7,280 bases of DNA from Actinomycetales bacterium (GTDB lineage Bacteria > Actinomycetota > Actinomycetes > Actinomycetales > Actinomycetaceae), in NCBI GenBank assembly GCA_012513625.1, contig JAAZBW010000002.1:1-7280 (forward strand), given 5' to 3'. Each line of letters starts with the position of its first letter. Within the stretch, counting starts at the first letter, position 1. The position numbers and the translations under genes were made by a program. The notes under the pieces were generated by a model, which had not been told where the DNA came from, made no database searches, and saw only the letters and a list, made by a program, of their open reading frames with translations. Below, in pieces: positions 1-6,162 of the stretch.

Positions 1-1193
1 CCGGGGCGCAGTTCGGCATCACGGTCACCTCGCTGATTACTGGGTTCATCGCCGAACCGTCGATTGCGGCGCTCCTGCGCGGTCCGCTCCAGTCTGCGGG
101 ACTCCCGGAGGCCACCTCCGCCGTGGTGGCGTTTGCCTCGGCGTTCATGATCGCGACGATCGCGCAGATGATCTTCGGGGAGCTGATCCCCAAGAACTGG
201 GCAATCGCGGAACCGCTCCGCGTGGGGCGCGCCGTGGTGAGCGCGCAACGGTTCTTCACCTGGATCTTCAAGCCGCTCATCTGGTTCTTCAACGGCACCG
301 CCAACGTGGTGGTGCGGATGTTCGGGATCGAACCGCAGGAGGAGCTCGCCTCCGCACGGGAACCGCAGGAACTCGCCTCGCTCGCGGTCCGCTCAGCGCA
401 GCGGGGCCTGCTCGGGGAGCAACTCGCCCGCCGCCTGGACCACTCCGTGACCCTGCACGAGCACACTGCCTCCGATGCCATGACGCCCCGGCCCAAGGTG
501 CACTTCCTTGACGAGGAGGACTCCGTTGCGGACGTGCTCCGGCTGTGCGCGGAGACCGGCCACGCACGCTTTCCCATCTACCGGGACACAGTGGACCAGA
601 TCGTGGGCGGAGTGCACTTCAAGGACGCCCTCGCAGTGCCGGCGGGCGAGCGCGCCACCACTCCCGCGGCCTCCCTCATCCGGCCCGTGCCCGCCGTGCC
701 GTCCACCATGCCCCTCGGTTCGGTGCTCGAGATAGTGCGCAACGGGCTGCAGATGGCACTCGTGGTGGACGAATACGGCGGCACCGATGGCATGGTGACT
801 CTCGAGGACATCGTGGAAGAGATCGTGGGCGAGATCGACGACGAGCAGGACCGTCCCACCCGCGCCTACCGCCAGCTCGGCGAAGGCCGCTGGGCCCTCT
901 CCGGCCTCATGCGCCCGGACGAGGCCGGCGAGTCCGTGGGTCTGCAGCTGCCGGAGGCGCGTGAATCGGACACGCTCGGCGGGCTCATGACGGAGCGCCT
1001 CGAGCGCTTCCCCCGTGTGGGCGATGAGGTGGTCCTCCGCGCACTGGACGAGTCACAGCCCGATGATGTGGGGCTCCCCCAGCCGGTGGGCGTGCGCCTG
1101 CGCGTCACCCGCCTGGACGGGTTCCGGGTGGACCGCATGCTGCTGACCGTGGAGGACGAGGTGCCGTCGGCACAAGAGGAGAACAATGTTTGA
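1..1193 (+). CDS. CNNM/HlyC-family membrane protein with CBS pair and CorC_HlyC domain (5' partial)
   Basis: The reading frame is open from the window edge (first full codon at 3) to TGA at 1191-1193, giving 396 visible residues; the true start lies upstream. The visible N-terminus is the second half of the CNNM (DUF21) transmembrane domain, with GAQFGIT at residues 1-7 and the conserved GELIPKN at about 59-65. A CBS pair follows (DAMTPR at about 158-163; DEYGGTDGMVTLEDIVEEIV at about 256-275), then a CorC_HlyC domain at about 289-383. This order is that of CorC/MpfA/CNNM-type proteins, which act in the cytoplasmic membrane and are linked to Mg2+/Co2+ efflux or homeostasis; the old hemolysin name is historical. 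CBS pairs commonly bind adenine nucleotides. It forms an operon with the next gene, a shorter paralogue. The family is certain; the transported ion is inferred. Confidence 0.93.
   Translation, partial: GAQFGITVTSLITGFIAEPSIAALLRGPLQSAGLPEATSAVVAFASAFMIATIAQMIFGELIPKNWAIAEPLRVGRAVVSAQRFFTWIFKPLIWFFNGTANVVVRMFGIEPQEELASAREPQELASLAVRSAQRGLLGEQLARRLDHSVTLHEHTASDAMTPRPKVHFLDEEDSVADVLRLCAETGHARFPIYRDTVDQIVGGVHFKDALAVPAGERATTPAASLIRPVPAVPSTMPLGSVLEIVRNGLQMALVVDEYGGTDGMVTLEDIVEEIVGEIDDEQDRPTRAYRQLGEGRWALSGLMRPDEAGESVGLQLPEARESDTLGGLMTERLERFPRVGDEVVLRALDESQPDDVGLPQPVGVRLRVTRLDGFRVDRMLLTVEDEVPSAQEENNV
1177..1181 (+). promoter_or_regulatory. Ribosome binding site of the second CNNM gene
   Basis: AGGAG lies 4 nt before the ATG at 1186, inside the last codons of the upstream gene. 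It fixes the overlapping start and supports coupled translation of the two CNNM genes. Confidence 0.7.
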
Positions 1194-2229
1194 TCCCACG
1201 GCGCTCCTGATTGCCCTCGCACTCCTGCTCGCGAACGCCTTCTTCGTGGGCGCCGAGTTCGCGCTCATCTCTGCCCGCCGCACGCAGGTGGAACCCACGG
1301 CGGAGCGAGGCTCCCGCGCCGCCCGCATCACGCTCCGGGCAATGGACCGGGTATCCCTCATGATGGCCGGTGCGCAGCTGGGGATCACCATGTGCTCCCT
1401 CGGACTCGGCGCGGTGGCGGAGCCCGCCGTGGCACAACTCCTGGAGGTGCCACTGGGCGCGCTCGGGATCTCGGGCGCCGTGCTGCACACCATCTCGTTC
1501 ACCGTGGCGATGGCGATCGTGGTGTTCTTCCACATGGTGTTCGGCGAGATGGTGCCCAAGAACATCGCGATCGCCCGGCCCGGCCCCACGGCGATCGCCC
1601 TCGGTCCCACCCTGTTCGCGGTGGTCACGATCCTGCGGCCATTCATCTGGTTCCTGAACTGGTCCGCGAACGTGTTCCTGAAGATGCTGCGGGTGACCCC
1701 CCAGGACGAGGTGGCGTCCACGTTCACCGCCGATCAGGTGGCTGCGTTCATCGAGGAGTCCCGCAAGGAGGGGATCCTCGAGGACACGGAGCACCAGCTG
1801 CTCGCCGGCTCCGTCACGATCGGAGAGGAACGGCTCTCCTCCGTGATGGTGCCCATCGCGGAACTCGTGGCGCTGCCGCACGGGGCCACTCCCGCGCAGG
1901 CGGCGGACCTGTGCGTGAGCGCCGGATTCTCGCGCTTCGCCATCCGTTCCGCTGGGGGCCAGTTGGTGGGGTACGTGCACCTGAAGGACTTCCTCGGGAT
2001 CGACGACGACGACGCCCACCACCCCATCCGCGAGAACCAGATCAGGCCGCTCGCCACGATTGCGCACGATGCCACGCTCGAGCAGGCGCTCGTGGAGATG
2101 CAGGTGCGGGGCACCCACTTCGCGCTCGTGGTGGAAGGGGAACGGACCGTGGGGGCCGCCACGCTCGATGACGTGATGGAGCTGCTCATCGGTGAGATCG
2201 AGGACTGGGGAGCCCGCCCGATCGGGTGA
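1186..2229 (+). CDS. CNNM-family membrane protein with CBS pair, lacking CorC_HlyC domain
   Basis: This 347-residue protein is a paralogue of the preceding gene. A first hydrophobic segment (residues 5-30, with the family motif NAFFVGAEFALISARR) is followed by GAQLGITMCSLGLG at 62-75, hydrophobic segments at about 100-120 and 138-160, and GEMVPKN at 120-126. A degenerate CBS pair covers about 217-340, ending LDDVMELLIGEIED. The chain stops there, so the CorC_HlyC domain of its neighbour is absent and not visibly truncated by mutation. ATG at 1186 is preceded by AGGAG at 1177-1181 (4-nt spacer) and overlaps the upstream stop by 8 bases, which implies translational coupling. Tandem long and short CNNM genes are a recurring actinobacterial arrangement (for example Rv1842c/Rv1841c), suggesting a heteromeric complex. 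A role in divalent-cation transport is inferred from the family. An acidic DDDD stretch lies at 273-276. Confidence 0.92.
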   Translation: MFDPTALLIALALLLANAFFVGAEFALISARRTQVEPTAERGSRAARITLRAMDRVSLMMAGAQLGITMCSLGLGAVAEPAVAQLLEVPLGALGISGAVLHTISFTVAMAIVVFFHMVFGEMVPKNIAIARPGPTAIALGPTLFAVVTILRPFIWFLNWSANVFLKMLRVTPQDEVASTFTADQVAAFIEESRKEGILEDTEHQLLAGSVTIGEERLSSVMVPIAELVALPHGATPAQAADLCVSAGFSRFAIRSAGGQLVGYVHLKDFLGIDDDDAHHPIRENQIRPLATIAHDATLEQALVEMQVRGTHFALVVEGERTVGAATLDDVMELLIGEIEDWGARPIG

Positions 2230-2313
2230 GCTCCGCCGTCGAGATGGGTACGCCCGCCCGGGTGAGCTTCGCCGTCGGGAGGGGTGCGCCCGCCAGGGTG
2301 AGTTCCGCCGTCG
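2226..2313. repeat. 36-bp tandem repeat, about 2.4 copies, spanning a stop codon
   Basis: Copies begin with GTGAG at 2226, 2262 and 2298, exactly 36 bp apart. Copies one and two match at 31 of 36 positions by hand alignment. The third matches over its first 16 bases (15 of 16 to copy one) and then diverges. The TGA stop of the second CNNM gene (2227-2229) lies inside the first copy, and because the period is a multiple of three, in-frame TGA codons recur at 2263 and 2299. The last codons of the gene resemble the ends of the later units: GGGTGA preceded by a GCCCGCC-like run. Confidence 0.75.
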
Positions 2314-2329
2314 TCCATCCTCCGGACGT

Positions 2330-2369
2330 GCGAGGGCCCCGGAGCCGTAACGACTCCGGGGCCCTACGC
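2330..2369. terminator. Strong hairpin between convergent genes, probable bidirectional terminator
   Basis: AGGGCCCCGGAG (2333-2344) and CTCCGGGGCCCT (2354-2365) form a perfect 12-bp inverted repeat with a 9-nt loop. Three more pairs (2330-2332 with 2367-2369) extend it past one bulged A. It lies between the 3' ends of the CNNM operon (plus) and ybdD (minus), where it could end both transcripts. There is no T-run on either side, which is common for GC-rich actinobacterial hairpins but leaves terminator function an inference. Confidence 0.7.
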
Positions 2370-2383
2370 GGGGGTTCCGCCGG

Positions 2384-2587
2384 TCAGCAGCAGCCGGTCT
2401 GGACGTTGCGCTCCGCATCCGCGTCACGCATGCGCCAGAACTCGCGCTCACTCATCGGTTCGTGATCGGGGTGCTCGTGCCGGTGCCGCGCGAGGTACTT
2501 CTGGTACGCGCTGGAACCGAAGAGCTCACCGGTCCACCAGCGGGCGGTGGCAAGCCACTCCCGCACGGATCCCACTACCTGAGCCAT
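2384..2587 (-). CDS. ybdD: YbdD/YjiX-family small protein (DUF466), partner of CstA
   Basis: This small, soluble, charged 67-residue protein belongs to the YbdD/YjiX (DUF466) family. The visible hallmarks are an N-terminal helix with WLATARWW (about 12-19), the core HPDHEPMSEREFWRMRDAD (about 39-57), and the terminal pair of cysteines in TGCC, a tail also present in the E. coli family members. Length is normal for the family. In enterobacteria these genes sit directly behind cstA or btsT and are thought to be needed for transporter function; the mechanism is unclear. Here the ATG shares one base with the cstA stop (TGATG), and a purine-rich run in the last cstA codons (2592-2603) supplies the ribosome binding site, so the two are translationally coupled. 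Transcription probably ends at the hairpin at 2330-2369. Confidence 0.92.
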   Translation of the reverse strand: MAQVVGSVREWLATARWWTGELFGSSAYQKYLARHRHEHPDHEPMSEREFWRMRDADAERNVQTGCC

Positions 2588-4971
2588 CAGGCCTTCTTCT
2601 CCTCATGGGCCTTCACACCGTGAAGCAGTACGGGATCTACCACCTCCGCATACTCCTTGACGAGCTTCTTCTCGAGCGGGTTCGCCACGAAGCTGGAGGG
2701 AGCGAAGAAGTTGGACTCCTGGAAGGCGTCCTCCGAGTTGGTCAGGTCCTTGTTCTGCAGCGTCTTGAAGATACGCAGCGCGGCGAAGACGAGGACGATC
2801 GCAACGCTCACCACGAACACGATCGAGAGCGTGCCCTGGATGAACGTGTTGCGGATGACCGCGGCGTTGTTGTCGATCAGAAGCGGATCGGTGAGGGTTT
2901 CCGCCCTGGCGCGGGCGTTCGACCACTGAGTCCAGTATCCAATCGCCGCATCCTGGGAGAAGATCTTCTGCCAGGAGGCCGTGAAGGTGACCGCCACGTC
3001 CAACGTGAGGGGCACGAGTGGGATCCAGATCCACTTGACGTAACCCTTCCGGACCACCACGACCGTACAGACCGTGAGTGCCACCGCGGCGATCAACTGG
3101 TTCGCGATACCGAACAACGGCCACAGGGTGTGGATACCACCTCGTGGATCCGTCACGCCCATGAGCAGCACCGAACCCCAGGCGGAGACCACCACGAGGG
3201 TGGAGAGCCACGCGCCCAACTGCCACGAGGGATCGCGGAACTTGGGGATCCAGTTACCCAGTGCGTCGGAGAGCTGGAAGCGGGCCACACGGGTCACCGC
3301 ATCAACGGCCGAGAGGATGAACAGTGCCTCGAACATGATCGCGAAGTGATACCAGAAGCCCATCATTCCGGAGCCTCCACCGATCTTGTGGAGGATGTTC
3401 GCCAGACCCACCGCAAGGGTTGGGGCACCACCGGTTCGGGCCACCACGTTCGGCTCACCAACATCGGCGGCGAGCTTCTCGAACGCGTCGGCGCCGTAGT
3501 ACATGACCAGGTTGCCGTCCGCGTCCTCAGACTCCCACTCCACGTGGATCTGCTCACCCTTGGTGTTGGTCACGCCCAGATTCGCGACGGCCAGTTCTGC
3601 CGCCTCGGCGATCTCACGTGCGGTCGGGTCAACCGTGGTTGCGATCGTGGTCCCACCGAGGTTGTCGATGGTGGCACGGGACATGTTCATACCGAAGTAC
3701 ACGCCCTGGTTCAGGGTCACGGCGGCGGCAAGCGCCATCGCGGCCACGAAGGACTCCATGAGCATGCCGCCGTAGCCGATCATGCGGACCTGGGATTCCT
3801 TCTGGATCATCTTGGGCGAGGTACCGGAGGACACCATGGCGTGCATGCCGGACAGTGCGCCACAGGCGATCGTGATGAACAGGAACGGGAAGAGGGTTCC
3901 GGCGAACACCGGGCCCTCGGTGTTGGAGGCGAACTCCGTGACGGCCGGCATCTGGATGATCGGACGGACCACGATGATGCCGAGCGCGAGCACGATGATC
4001 GTTCCAGCCTTCATGAAGGTGGAGAGGTAGTCGCGCGGGGTGAGCAGCAGCCAGACGGGGAGCACTGCGGCGAAGAAGCCGTAGATCACGATCGCCCAGA
4101 CCAGCACGGTCGGGGAGAGGGTGAGGAACTCACCGAAGGAGGACTCGGCAACCCAGCGGCCACCGATGATCGCGGCCATGAGGGCCACGAAGCCGAAGAT
4201 GGAAACAACCGTGATGTTGCCCGGCTGCACGAACCGCAGCCAGATGCCCATCACGAGCGCGATCGGGATGGTCATACCCACCGCGAAGACGCCCCAGGGG
4301 CTCTCGGCGAGGGCGTTCACGCAGATCATCGCGAGGACGGCGAGCACGATCATGAGCATCACGAACACGATGATCATGGCGATGGTTCCACCCACCTTGC
4401 CGATCTCGTCCACGGCCATCTGACCGAGCGAGCGGCCGCCGCGGCGCATCGAGAAGAACAGCACCAGCATGTCCTGGACGGCGCCGGCGATCAGAACACC
4501 GAAGATGATCCAGAGCGTGCCGGGCAGGTAGCCCATCTGGGCGGCGAGCACGGGGCCGACGAGGGGTCCGGCACCTGCGATCGCGGCGAAGTGGTGGCCG
4601 TAGAGGACCACGCGGTCTGTGGGGTCGTAGTCGCGGCCGTTGTTGATGCGCTCCGCCGGGGTGGCGTTGCGGTCGTTCGGACGCATGATCTTGCGCTGGA
4701 TGTACAGCGCGTAGAAGCGGAACCCGATCGCGTACGTGCTCAGGGAGGCGATCACGAACCAGATCGTGTTCACCTCCTCGCCGCGGATGATGGCGAGCAT
4801 CGTCCAGGCGAAGCCTCCTGCGATGGCGATGGCCGCCCACAGGGCGATCTTGCCGGGGGTCCACTTGCTGTGTGGCTTCGTACCAACAGGTACGCCCTCG
4901 GAGTTACGGAGAATGTGCTTCTCCTCCTCCTCCGAATACTCAGGAATCCTGCTTACTACTTCGTTTGACAT
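2587..4971 (-). CDS. cstA: Carbon starvation protein A (CstA/BtsT-type transporter)
   Basis: This is a 794-residue polytopic membrane protein of the CstA family. E. coli CstA and BtsT import pyruvate by proton symport and CstA is also linked to peptide use in starvation. The visible signatures are YGHHFAAIAGAGPLVGP (124-140), SGMHAMVSSGTSPKMI (374-389) and LWPLFGIANQLIAA (616-629), with many hydrophobic segments between about 44 and 735. Residues 1-40 are hydrophilic and acidic, and the C-terminal tail (about 736-794) is charged. Family members in E. coli are about 700 residues; the extra length includes a hydrophilic stretch at about 430-515 between membrane segments, probably extracytoplasmic. 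ATG at 4971 is chosen because AGAGGA (4980-4985) stands 8 nt upstream. An in-frame GTG at 4998 would add nine residues but has a poorer site. The gene heads a cstA-ybdD operon. The substrate is inferred from the family. Confidence 0.95.
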   Translation of the reverse strand: MSNEVVSRIPEYSEEEEKHILRNSEGVPVGTKPHSKWTPGKIALWAAIAIAGGFAWTMLAIIRGEEVNTIWFVIASLSTYAIGFRFYALYIQRKIMRPNDRNATPAERINNGRDYDPTDRVVLYGHHFAAIAGAGPLVGPVLAAQMGYLPGTLWIIFGVLIAGAVQDMLVLFFSMRRGGRSLGQMAVDEIGKVGGTIAMIIVFVMLMIVLAVLAMICVNALAESPWGVFAVGMTIPIALVMGIWLRFVQPGNITVVSIFGFVALMAAIIGGRWVAESSFGEFLTLSPTVLVWAIVIYGFFAAVLPVWLLLTPRDYLSTFMKAGTIIVLALGIIVVRPIIQMPAVTEFASNTEGPVFAGTLFPFLFITIACGALSGMHAMVSSGTSPKMIQKESQVRMIGYGGMLMESFVAAMALAAAVTLNQGVYFGMNMSRATIDNLGGTTIATTVDPTAREIAEAAELAVANLGVTNTKGEQIHVEWESEDADGNLVMYYGADAFEKLAADVGEPNVVARTGGAPTLAVGLANILHKIGGGSGMMGFWYHFAIMFEALFILSAVDAVTRVARFQLSDALGNWIPKFRDPSWQLGAWLSTLVVVSAWGSVLLMGVTDPRGGIHTLWPLFGIANQLIAAVALTVCTVVVVRKGYVKWIWIPLVPLTLDVAVTFTASWQKIFSQDAAIGYWTQWSNARARAETLTDPLLIDNNAAVIRNTFIQGTLSIVFVVSVAIVLVFAALRIFKTLQNKDLTNSEDAFQESNFFAPSSFVANPLEKKLVKEYAEVVDPVLLHGVKAHEEKKA

Positions 4972-4979
4972 TGAGGGGT

Positions 4980-4985
4980 TCCTCT
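4980..4985 (-). promoter_or_regulatory. Ribosome binding site of cstA
   Basis: On the minus strand AGAGGA stands 8 nt before the ATG at 4971. It favours this start over the in-frame GTG at 4998. Confidence 0.65.
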
Positions 4986-5021
4986 TTCTCTTCAGCACCC
5001 CATCTCAAGGGCGCGTTCGAC

Positions 5022-5039
5022 AGGACTGACACTAGTCCT
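5022..5039. repeat. Inverted repeat AGGACT-N6-AGTCCT, candidate operator of cstA
   Basis: The two 6-bp arms are perfect and separated by 6 bases. A T-run (5039-5043) follows on the plus strand, which makes it look like a small terminator, but no plus-strand gene runs into it. Its position about 50 bp upstream of the cstA start and its overlap with a possible -10 box make an operator more likely. Confidence 0.4.
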
Positions 5040-5055
5040 TTTTGTGGAGGTTCTG

Positions 5056-5065
5056 CACTTAAGTG
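5056..5065. repeat. 10-bp perfect palindrome CACTTAAGTG, candidate regulator site
   Basis: This is an uninterrupted palindrome in the divergent promoter region, 30 bp centre to centre from the AGGACT inverted repeat, about three helical turns. No known regulator consensus was recognised with confidence. Confidence 0.35.
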
Positions 5066-5191
5066 TCGTACTACTTGTGGGAGTTGTGGTGAACAGGTAA
5101 CGAACCTTCGAGCAACCCACGGTGTACGGCCCGCGGTGCATGTCCCGTGACGCCGCGGAATCTTCCGTGCCCCGCCGTGGTTGTCCCTGAC

Positions 5192-5857
5192 GTGAGCACT
5201 GTTGGAAACACCGTGGGGATCATTGGCGCCGGCAAGGTGGGGACGGCTCTCGGCCGCCTCGCCCACAACGCTGGCTGGGATGTCCTCTTCTCCGATGTCA
5301 ACGATGCCAGCGTCCAGGGGCTGATTATCGAGACGATGGTCCCCGGTGCCCGGCTCGTTTCCGTGCCTGAGCTGGCAGGGGCCGCAGATTTCGTGATCGT
5401 GGCGGTCCCCTTCGGGGCCTCCCCCGCGGTGGAGTGGAACGCACTGGACGGCCACGTGGTGGTGGACGCCATGAACCACTGGTACGCGGTGGACGGAGAC
5501 CTCCCGTGGCTCGAGGGTTTCGAGGGCGCGACGGCGGAGCTCACCCAGTCCCGCAACCCCCGCATGCGCGTGGTCAAGTCTCTGAACCACCTCGGGTATC
5601 ACGACATGGAGACGGACGCCCGGCCCGCCGGCGATCCGATGCGGCGCGCGCTGACCGCAGCCTCGGACGATGTGGAGGCGCGGGCCGTTGTGGCGAGATT
5701 CATCGATGAGATCGGGTTCGACCCCCTGGTGGCGTCACTCGCGGACTCGAAGCTCCTGGAGCCGGACGGGCCGGTGTTCGGGATCGAACTCTCTGCCGAG
5801 GAAATGCTGGCGGCCCTGAATGAGACCGGCGGCGCAGGCACGGCAAGGCCGGCCTAG
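5192..5857 (+). CDS. NADPH-dependent F420 reductase-like dinucleotide-binding oxidoreductase
   Basis: The 221-residue protein opens with a Rossmann fold: TVGIIGAGKVGTALGRL carries GxGxxG at residues 12-17, and the second strand VLFSDVND (31-38) ends near the usual cofactor-specificity position. Later landmarks are VIVAVPFG (68-75), VVVDAMNHWY (89-98) and VVKSLNHLGYHDME (127-140), which fit the COG2085/F420-oxidoreductase-like family (reduction with NAD(P)H or F420). The hydride acceptor cannot be told from sequence. The start is uncertain. GTG at 5192 places the Rossmann strand near the N-terminus as is usual in the family, while GTG at 5147 would add 15 residues (with a Pro-rich, Cys-containing leader); neither has a clear ribosome binding site. 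It is transcribed alone, divergently from cstA and convergently with the ABC permeases. Confidence 0.85.
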   Translation: MSTVGNTVGIIGAGKVGTALGRLAHNAGWDVLFSDVNDASVQGLIIETMVPGARLVSVPELAGAADFVIVAVPFGASPAVEWNALDGHVVVDAMNHWYAVDGDLPWLEGFEGATAELTQSRNPRMRVVKSLNHLGYHDMETDARPAGDPMRRALTAASDDVEARAVVARFIDEIGFDPLVASLADSKLLEPDGPVFGIELSAEEMLAALNETGGAGTARPA

Positions 5858-5881
5858 CCCCGCCCCCGCCCCCGCACCCGC
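5858..5881. repeat. CCCCGC hexamer tract (G-rich on minus strand)
   Basis: Directly after the TAG stop, CCCCGC occurs three times in perfect tandem (5858-5875), followed by the variant ACCCGC (5876-5881). On the minus strand this gives four runs of three or more G with loops of three, one and one bases, which meets the usual G-quadruplex pattern. Confidence 0.7.
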
Positions 5882-5891
5882 CAACAAACCA

Positions 5892-6114
5892 CCGCCGACT
5901 GTGTGGTTAAGGTTCCCAAAACCACCGCCGACTGTGTGGTTAGGGTTCCCAAAACCAACGCCGACTGTGTGGTTTAGTTCAGACCCGCTGGTCTACACCA
6001 CACAGTCGGTGGGAACTTCGCGGACTCGCAACCACACAGTCGGCGGAAACTTCGCGGACTCGCAACCACACAGTCGGCGGGAACTTCGCGGACTCGCAAC
6101 CACACAGTCGGCGA
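5892..6114. repeat. Head-to-head array of seven copies of a 17-bp motif
   Basis: The motif CCGCCGACTGTGTGGTT occurs in forward orientation at 5892-5908, 5925-5941 and 5958-5974 (33-bp period; third copy with one change). It occurs in reverse orientation at 5996-6012, 6030-6046, 6064-6080 and 6098-6114 (34-bp period; first copy with two changes, last with one). The two arms use different spacers: about 16 bases containing AAGGTTCCCAAAACC on the left, and 17 bases containing GAACTTCGCGGACTCGC on the right, each conserved within its arm. The arms meet around a central hairpin. The array fills the gap between two convergent genes. Spacers are not unique, so this is not CRISPR. No known element family was identified. 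Confidence 0.9.
5959..6011. terminator. Central nested hairpin of the repeat array, possible bidirectional terminator
   Basis: The innermost forward copy (5959-5973) pairs with the innermost reverse copy (5997-6011) over 15 pairs, one of them G-T. Inside it AGACC (5981-5985) pairs with GGTCT (5990-5994) around the tetraloop CGCT. The structure is stable in RNA from either strand and lies between convergent gene ends, so it could end both transcripts. No T-run follows on either strand. Confidence 0.55.
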
Positions 6115-6162
6115 GAGGGGGGTGGTCGGCGGCGACTGGGGATGTCGGCGGCGGCTTGCCGT
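6115..6162. other. Flank between repeat array and permease 3' end
   Basis: This short GC-rich stretch holds GTCGGCGGCG twice (6125-6134 and 6144-6153). The sequence resembles the GTCGGCGG end of the reverse-oriented array motif, so it may be decayed array material. No gene is seen here. Confidence 0.35.

Larger units (their letters stand above)
4972..5191. promoter_or_regulatory. Divergent control region between cstA and the oxidoreductase gene
   Basis: This 220-bp gap separates two divergent genes, so it should hold both promoters. It contains an interrupted inverted repeat AGGACT-N6-AGTCCT (5022-5039) and an uninterrupted 10-bp palindrome CACTTAAGTG (5056-5065), with centres exactly 30 bp apart. 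On the minus strand a possible cstA -10 box, TAGTGT (5034-5029), falls inside the first inverted repeat, but no convincing -35 is present at 16-18 bp. TTGTGG occurs three times on the plus strand (5042, 5075, 5084). No clear plus-strand promoter was found; TTGTGG at 5075 with TAACGA 17 bp later is a poor match. It is A+T-richer than the surrounding genes in its middle part. All regulatory assignments are inference. Confidence 0.4.

Noticed and set aside
330..380. Apparent tandem duplication in the first CNNM gene (EPQEELAS / EPQELAS)
   Set aside because: The paralogue has a comparable linker (TPQDEVAS...), and similar linkers are usual in actinobacterial family members, so it is ordinary sequence, not a recent duplication.
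1105..2451. A long minus-strand open frame opposite the second CNNM gene
   Set aside because: Composition is low-complexity (His, Arg, Gly, Glu), and it lies antisense to a gene with clear conserved motifs; it runs through the 36-bp repeat without a recognisable end.
2605..4968. A very long open frame on the plus strand opposite cstA
   Set aside because: Its product is rich in His, Asp, Glu, Gly and Arg with no family resemblance, as expected from the antisense of a high-GC gene; cstA on the minus strand has clear membrane segments and signatures.
4972..4998. GTG at 4998 as start of cstA
   Set aside because: The extension would be nine Lys/Arg-rich residues that are actually the translated ribosome binding site region of the ATG at 4971.
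5022..5043. Intrinsic terminator on the plus strand (AGGACT hairpin followed by T-run)
   Set aside because: No plus-strand gene ends upstream; the sequence lies in a divergent promoter region, so an operator reading is preferred.
5892..6114. CRISPR array
   Set aside because: Spacers are identical within each arm rather than unique, repeats are only 17 bp, and orientation flips midway. No cas gene is present.
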